Assembly: GCA_021324445.1 (NCBI GenBank)
Contig: JAJPJC010000267.1
Location: 1 to 64,000 of the forward strand
From: Isosphaeraceae bacterium
Lineage (GTDB): Bacteria; Planctomycetota; Planctomycetia; Isosphaerales; Isosphaeraceae
Reading direction: 5' to 3'
Length of the DNA stretch: 64,000 nucleotides
This document shows, in pieces, positions 60,480-64,000 of this stretch; the stretch's first letter is position 1; each line of letters starts with the position of its first letter. The notes beneath the pieces are model-generated. The model was not told where the DNA came from and did not search any database. It saw only the letters and a list, made by a program, of their open reading frames with translations. Position numbers and translations under genes: made by a program.

Positions 60480-60606
60480 CGCGGGAACCTCCGCCGAGAA
60501 CTTCATCCGCGTCGGTCACTCGCTCCTGGCTCTGATCTTCGCATTGGTGGGCGGGCGGCTCTCTCGCCATCTTTACGTTCAGAGTCAAGTCTGCTGGAGC
60601 TGGAAC
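60480..60606 (+). pseudogene. Fragment of a paralogue of the small membrane protein
   Basis: The frame reads FIRVGHSLLALIFALVGG followed by RLSRHLYVQ, which lines up with YLRIGHAACCLLIAWLGG and the following residues at the C-terminus of the 59559-60131 product. No start or upstream helices can be found; the preceding 350 bases (60132-60479) hold nothing recognisable. This looks like the last exonless remnant of a tandem duplicate that has otherwise decayed. Confidence 0.5.
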
Positions 60607-60764
60607 AGAGGTGCATCGCAGGCAGATCGGTCACCAGGTATCCGGGGTGGCTCGGCTGGAGCTTGTCACCAACGGGCTGGGGGATGTTCGAGCTTGACGA
60701 GAAGTCCTGGCCATCTCCGCCGAAACTCCTCGCAGAGGGGTGTCCCCCAAGGATTGAGCCGTCG

Positions 60765-62150
60765 TCAGCGCCTGTGCGGGTGGTAATCCGGGTTGGGCCT
60801 GGGCATCTGTGCGGCCACCGACTCCCGCCACCGGGCCAATTGGTTGCGGAGCCGGGCCGCCTCCTCCGGGCGTTCGGCAGCCAGGTCGTGCCGCTCGCCG
60901 ACGTCCCGCTTGAGGTCATACAACTCCACCCGCCCGTCCTCGTACGATTCGATCAGCTTTCGATCCCCCCGGCGGATCGCTCCCCCGGGCCGACCTCCCT
61001 GGTTGCTGTAATGCGGGTAGTGCCAGTAGAGGGCCTCCCGCCGCAACGCACCGTCCCCCTTCAATAACGGCATCAGGCTCTCCCCGTCGATCACCTGCCC
61101 GGGGGAGGGGCTGACGCCAGCCAGGGCGAGGTTCGTAGGAAACAGATCCTGCCCGCTGACCGGCACGTCGCAGAGGGAGCCGGGGCGGGTGACACCGGGC
61201 CAGACGATGATCAGCGGCACCCGGATGCCCCCCTCGTAGAGAAAACCCTTGCCGGCCCGCAGCGGGGCGTTGGACGTGGCCGGCGTGTTCGGACCCTCCT
61301 TCACCGACAGCCCGCCGTTGTCGGAGGTGAAGATCACCACCGTCCGGTCGGCGATCTTCAGGTCGTCCAGCGCCCCCAGGAGCTTGCCGACCCCCTCGTC
61401 CACGCTCTGGATCATGGCGGCGTAGATGGGATTGTCCTGCGGTGAATCACCCCTGGGCTTCGACCGGTACTTCGCCTGGACCTCCGGCTTGGCCTGGAGC
61501 GGGATGTGGACCGCATAATGCGGCAGGTAGAGGAAGAACGGCCGGTCCCGATGCCGCTGGATGAACCGCACCGCCTCCTCGGTCAGCCGATCGGTCAGGT
61601 ATTCCCGGTTTGTGCGGGCCTTCAGATTGGGCGTGTGGAAGTCGAAGTAGCCGCCGGGGGGAGAGCCGGTCTGGGTGCCGCCGATGTTGAGGTCGAAGCC
61701 CTGGTGCTGGGGCCAGAACGGCCCCCCGCCCAGATGCCACTTGCCGATGCTCGCCGTGGCGTAGCCGGCCGGCCTGAGCGCCTCGGCCAGAGTGACCTCC
61801 TCCAGGGGAAGCTCCTGGCGGATCTGCGGCCGCAGGAGCTGCTGCGAGGGCCGATCCGACCGACCCGGCAGCCAGTCGGTCAGGCGCAGCCGGGCGGGAT
61901 ACTTCCCCGTCATGATGGCGGCCCGGGAGGGGGAGCAGACCGGACAGGCGGCGTAGGCATTGGTGAACCGCACCCCTCGGCGGGCGAGCCGGTCGATGTT
62001 CGGCGTCTCATAGAAGGTGCTGCCGGAGCAGCCGAGGTCGGCCCAGCCCAGGTCATCGACGAGGATGAGGATGACGTTGGGCTTGGGGGTGTTGGCTGGG
62101 GCAACGCTCAGGGCGAGCAGGGCGCACGGCAACCAGTGGCTCAAGGACAT
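60765..62150 (-). CDS. Sulfatase (arylsulfatase family), exported
   Basis: 461 residues from ATG 62150, chosen because AAGGAGGATGCG stands immediately upstream. A signal peptide (LPCALLALSVAPA) comes first. Catalytic residues: metal-binding Asp pair 32-33 in LILVDDLGWADLG; the formylglycine site CSPSRA with Cys 72; GKYPARL; GKWHLGGG; FFLYLPHYAVH; and FTSDNGG. The Cys-type site requires an activating enzyme elsewhere. Enzymes of this group desulfate glycans such as carrageenan, fucoidan or host mucin and are abundant in planctomycetes. It stands alone on its strand. Confidence 0.95.
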   Translation of the reverse strand: MSLSHWLPCALLALSVAPANTPKPNVILILVDDLGWADLGCSGSTFYETPNIDRLARRGVRFTNAYAACPVCSPSRAAIMTGKYPARLRLTDWLPGRSDRPSQQLLRPQIRQELPLEEVTLAEALRPAGYATASIGKWHLGGGPFWPQHQGFDLNIGGTQTGSPPGGYFDFHTPNLKARTNREYLTDRLTEEAVRFIQRHRDRPFFLYLPHYAVHIPLQAKPEVQAKYRSKPRGDSPQDNPIYAAMIQSVDEGVGKLLGALDDLKIADRTVVIFTSDNGGLSVKEGPNTPATSNAPLRAGKGFLYEGGIRVPLIIVWPGVTRPGSLCDVPVSGQDLFPTNLALAGVSPSPGQVIDGESLMPLLKGDGALRREALYWHYPHYSNQGGRPGGAIRRGDRKLIESYEDGRVELYDLKRDVGERHDLAAERPEEAARLRNQLARWRESVAAQMPRPNPDYHPHRR

Positions 62151-62898
62151 CGCATCCTCCTTCGCCATTCGGGCAGCTCGTCGGTGCAGGCGCTGGACCT
62201 GGTTGGCTGGGCTTGGTGCTTGGCTCAACGACGTCAGGTCATTGTACCAGCCGTCACATCAGGAGCCCTCCACAGTTCTCCCGGGCTCGTGGCTGACGGA
62301 TTGATCCTCCCCGGGGGCGACCCCGCTCGCCAAGATCAGCAGGCAGCCACCGCCGCTGGAATGGATTTGCGTGATTTCATCGGCAGGTGCAATGTTTGAG
62401 ACGAGGACTCGAGCCAGACGATCCGCCGGACAAGGAGACTGCGAGCAGGGCCATCCGCATGACGCTGAACGCAAGCCGGGATGATGAGGGTGACATGGAT
62501 CATCTCCGGTCAAGCGGCCCGAATCGCGGGGACTCCAGCTTCCTGAACTTGGTCCGGGTCGCCTCCGAGCGGGAGGAGCGGATCATTCGATCAAGGCTGC
62601 TTCATGGAACCCTGCTGTTGCAGGTCGGCAATTGGGTAGGATCCTCCATCAAGGGCGTCGAGGGCGAGCCGGACATCGCCCGGCGTCTGGGCTTCCTGCA
62701 ACCGATCGGCGACAAGTTCTGACCGCACCCACCCTCCTCGAGGATGGGGAGCCACGGCGGCGAGCCGCACGGCGACATTCCGCCCAGCGGGAAGATGGCG
62801 CCGCGGTTGAGGATGGCTTCGGCCTGCGCCTCGTCCACCCCTGGATGCCGCCGCCCGAACAGGCCGGGGACGACCGGTCTGGAGCCTCGTGCCTGGAT
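62151..62898. other. Gap of 748 bases without a confident gene
   Basis: The best frame is 62387-62722 on the plus strand (111 residues); its second half (LNLVRVASEREERIIRS, VGSSIKGVEGEPDIARRLGF) looks protein-like but matches no family I know and has no ribosome site. A minus-strand frame at 62838-62602 (DEAQAEAILNRGAIF) is equally uncertain. Neither is annotated. Confidence 0.4.
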
Positions 62899-63261
62899 TC
62901 AGCCCTGAGTCTCCATGTACTCCTTGAGGACGACGGCGCTGTTCTGTTCCCGGTCCTTGGCGGCGAAGACGAACGTGATCGGCCCCTCCTTGAGCCGCCC
63001 CCTCAAGTCATCGAGCACCTCGCCCTTGTCGGCCAGCTCCGCCCGGTATCGCCTGCGGAACTCCTCCCACTTGTCCGGGTCGTGGCCGTACCACTTGCGG
63101 AGTTCAGTGCTGGGGGCGAGTTCCTTCAGCCACAGGTCGATCGCCGCCTTGTCCTTGCTGACCCCTCGGGGCCAGAGCCGCTCGACCAGGATGCGGCTCC
63201 CGTCATCCGGCGCCGGCTCCTCGTAGGCCCGCTTGAGCCGGATCGTCGCCTTTTTGGCCAT
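62899..63261 (-). CDS. DUF488 protein
   Basis: 120 residues from ATG 63261. All landmarks of the short DUF488 (YeaO-like) group are present: IRLKRAYEEPAPDDGSRILV, ERLWPRGVSKDKA, DLWLKELAPSTELRKWYGHD and ITFVFAAKDREQNSAVVLKEY. Function unknown; other members are found in redox, metal or nucleotide stress contexts. Its start lies 58 bases inside the end of the NADAR gene on the same strand, so both proteins should be made from one message with coupled translation. Confidence 0.92.
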   Translation of the reverse strand: MAKKATIRLKRAYEEPAPDDGSRILVERLWPRGVSKDKAAIDLWLKELAPSTELRKWYGHDPDKWEEFRRRYRAELADKGEVLDDLRGRLKEGPITFVFAAKDREQNSAVVLKEYMETQG

Positions 63262-64000
63262 TCCACAACTCCTCCCGGACTTGCATGAGGGTCTGGCCGA
63301 GCCTGTTCTGGCCGCTGCCATCGCCGCCGTCGCCCCAATACTTGTCCTTCTCGGTGTGCTCGACGATCCGGGCATCGCCGGATCCCAGCAGGACCTCCCG
63401 CAGGTCGGCGTGCTGGGTGAACTTGGCCAGCACCGCCTCGTGCATGATGGCGTCCTTGACCGCTTCCCAGTCCTTGCGGAGCGGGCGCCGACGACTGCGC
63501 CCCATCCGAGCAGCAACCATGGGCGACTTCGCCTGACGGACCTCGTCCTCGTCGGGCGTGCCGGCGAACTTCTGCGCCTGGAAGTAGTGCTCGCTCGTCG
63601 GCCAAGTCTTGCCCTTGAGCTTGACGGGATGGGGCGAGAAGTTGGAGAAGCAGCCGTACTCGCCGCTCACGCTGTCGAAGTAGATCACCTCGCCCACGGC
63701 ATCGCCCGCCGGTTCGCCGGTCGTCGCAGCCCTGGGAGGGACTCGGCGCTTCGCGCGGCTCGTGAAGGCATCAGACTCCCCACGGTTGGGGCCAGTTCGG
63801 GTCGTGGCCTCTTCCTCAGGCGTGGCGACTGACCGGTGCGAATCACCAGGCACATATTCTTCGTAGACCACCAGCGTACCATCCCAGTCCCCGAACACGG
63901 CCTCGACGATCACCCGGACCTTCTTCCACGATAACCCGCCGTGGCCCACGCCGATGCGGGGCATGGCAATGCGGATGATGCCCTCGGCACCCGCCTGCGT
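63203..64000 (-). CDS. Macro-domain/NADAR fusion protein (5' end outside window)
   Basis: The frame is open to the window edge; 265 residues are visible. The first 40 (EGIIRIAMPRIGVGHG, LSWKKVRVIVEAVFGDWD) are the end of an Appr-1''-p processing macro domain, in which this strand contacts ADP-ribose. A 60-residue polar linker follows (SHRSVATPEEEATTRTGPNR). A NADAR (YbiA/DUF1768) domain then runs from VIYFDSVSGEYGCFSNF through SEHYFQAQKF, DAIMHEAVLAKFTQHADLREVLL and DKYWGDGGDGSGQNRLG to LMQVREELWN. NADAR enzymes remove ADP-ribose from guanine in DNA or cut related N-glycosidic bonds; macro domains remove it from thymine or proteins. A single chain with both is a likely ADP-ribosylation eraser. 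Confidence 0.88.
   Translation of the reverse strand, partial: TQAGAEGIIRIAMPRIGVGHGGLSWKKVRVIVEAVFGDWDGTLVVYEEYVPGDSHRSVATPEEEATTRTGPNRGESDAFTSRAKRRVPPRAATTGEPAGDAVGEVIYFDSVSGEYGCFSNFSPHPVKLKGKTWPTSEHYFQAQKFAGTPDEDEVRQAKSPMVAARMGRSRRRPLRKDWEAVKDAIMHEAVLAKFTQHADLREVLLGSGDARIVEHTEKDKYWGDGGDGSGQNRLGQTLMQVREELWNGQKGDDPAQAGLRGAGAG

Noticed and set aside
62387-62722. Frame of 111 residues in the gap before DUF488
   Set aside because: Second half looks somewhat protein-like, but there is no ribosome site, no family match known to me and an unusual start; left unannotated.

Overview
The window is high-GC DNA (roughly two thirds G+C by eye) from a planctomycete, most likely of the Isosphaeraceae type. 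The support is the gene content: two Tat-exported DUF1501 proteins, a PVC-type haem-binding HEAT-repeat protein, a PEP-CTERM/HAF-repeat protein, a sulfatase, Gfo/Idh/MocA oxidoreductases with Tat signals, an ECF sigma factor overlapping a giant WD40 Ser/Thr kinase, and a DUF1570 protease. There is one tRNA gene, no rRNA and no CRISPR array. I see no intact transposase; mobile DNA is represented by small palindromic elements and the wreck of a group II intron.

Layout. 0-6 kb: membrane spermidine-synthase-like protein, endonuclease V, DUF1501, TolB-like propeller, with two palindromic elements between genes. 6-12.6 kb: a cell-envelope glycoconjugate block (MsbA-like ABC exporter with a large coiled-coil loop, glycosyltransferase, a tandem lipopolysaccharide-kinase-like protein, a DUF1570 protease). 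13-15.3 kb: uppS and purA. 15.5-21 kb: PEP-CTERM protein, two-domain esterase, small conserved protein, oxidoreductase. 21-25.5 kb: class III aminotransferase, VOC-fold protein and biotin-dependent carboxyltransferase in one tight run, probably a catabolic unit. 25.5-33.7 kb: DUF433, PVC haem protein, amidohydrolase, a broken DUF1269 gene, a DUF2090 aldolase-like protein, a second DUF1501 protein and a truncated oxidoreductase. 33.8-34.5 kb: tRNA-Leu(GAG) beside the 3' remnant of a group II intron.

34.7-42.3 kb holds translation and signalling genes: YbaK-type deacylase, DRG-like GTPase, receiver-HATPase protein, receiver-histidine kinase, hflX, truB and a solitary NusG/RfaH-like factor. 42.3-49.2 kb is a minus-strand run: SGNH hydrolase, Uma2-type protein, a YyaL-DsbD fusion and a DUF11-repeat protein. 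49.5-51.7 kb: a ParE-like toxin with a Phd-like antitoxin, then a decayed kinase-TPR gene. 51.7-62.2 kb: miaA, a mannonate-dehydratase-like protein, the ECF sigma/kinase pair with a small membrane protein and a decayed paralogue fragment, and a sulfatase. The right edge carries a DUF488 protein overlapping the end of a macro-domain/NADAR fusion whose start lies outside the window. This ADP-ribose-processing pair is the most promising candidate for an undescribed system. The group II intron remnant beside tRNA-Leu is the clearest piece of hidden structure.
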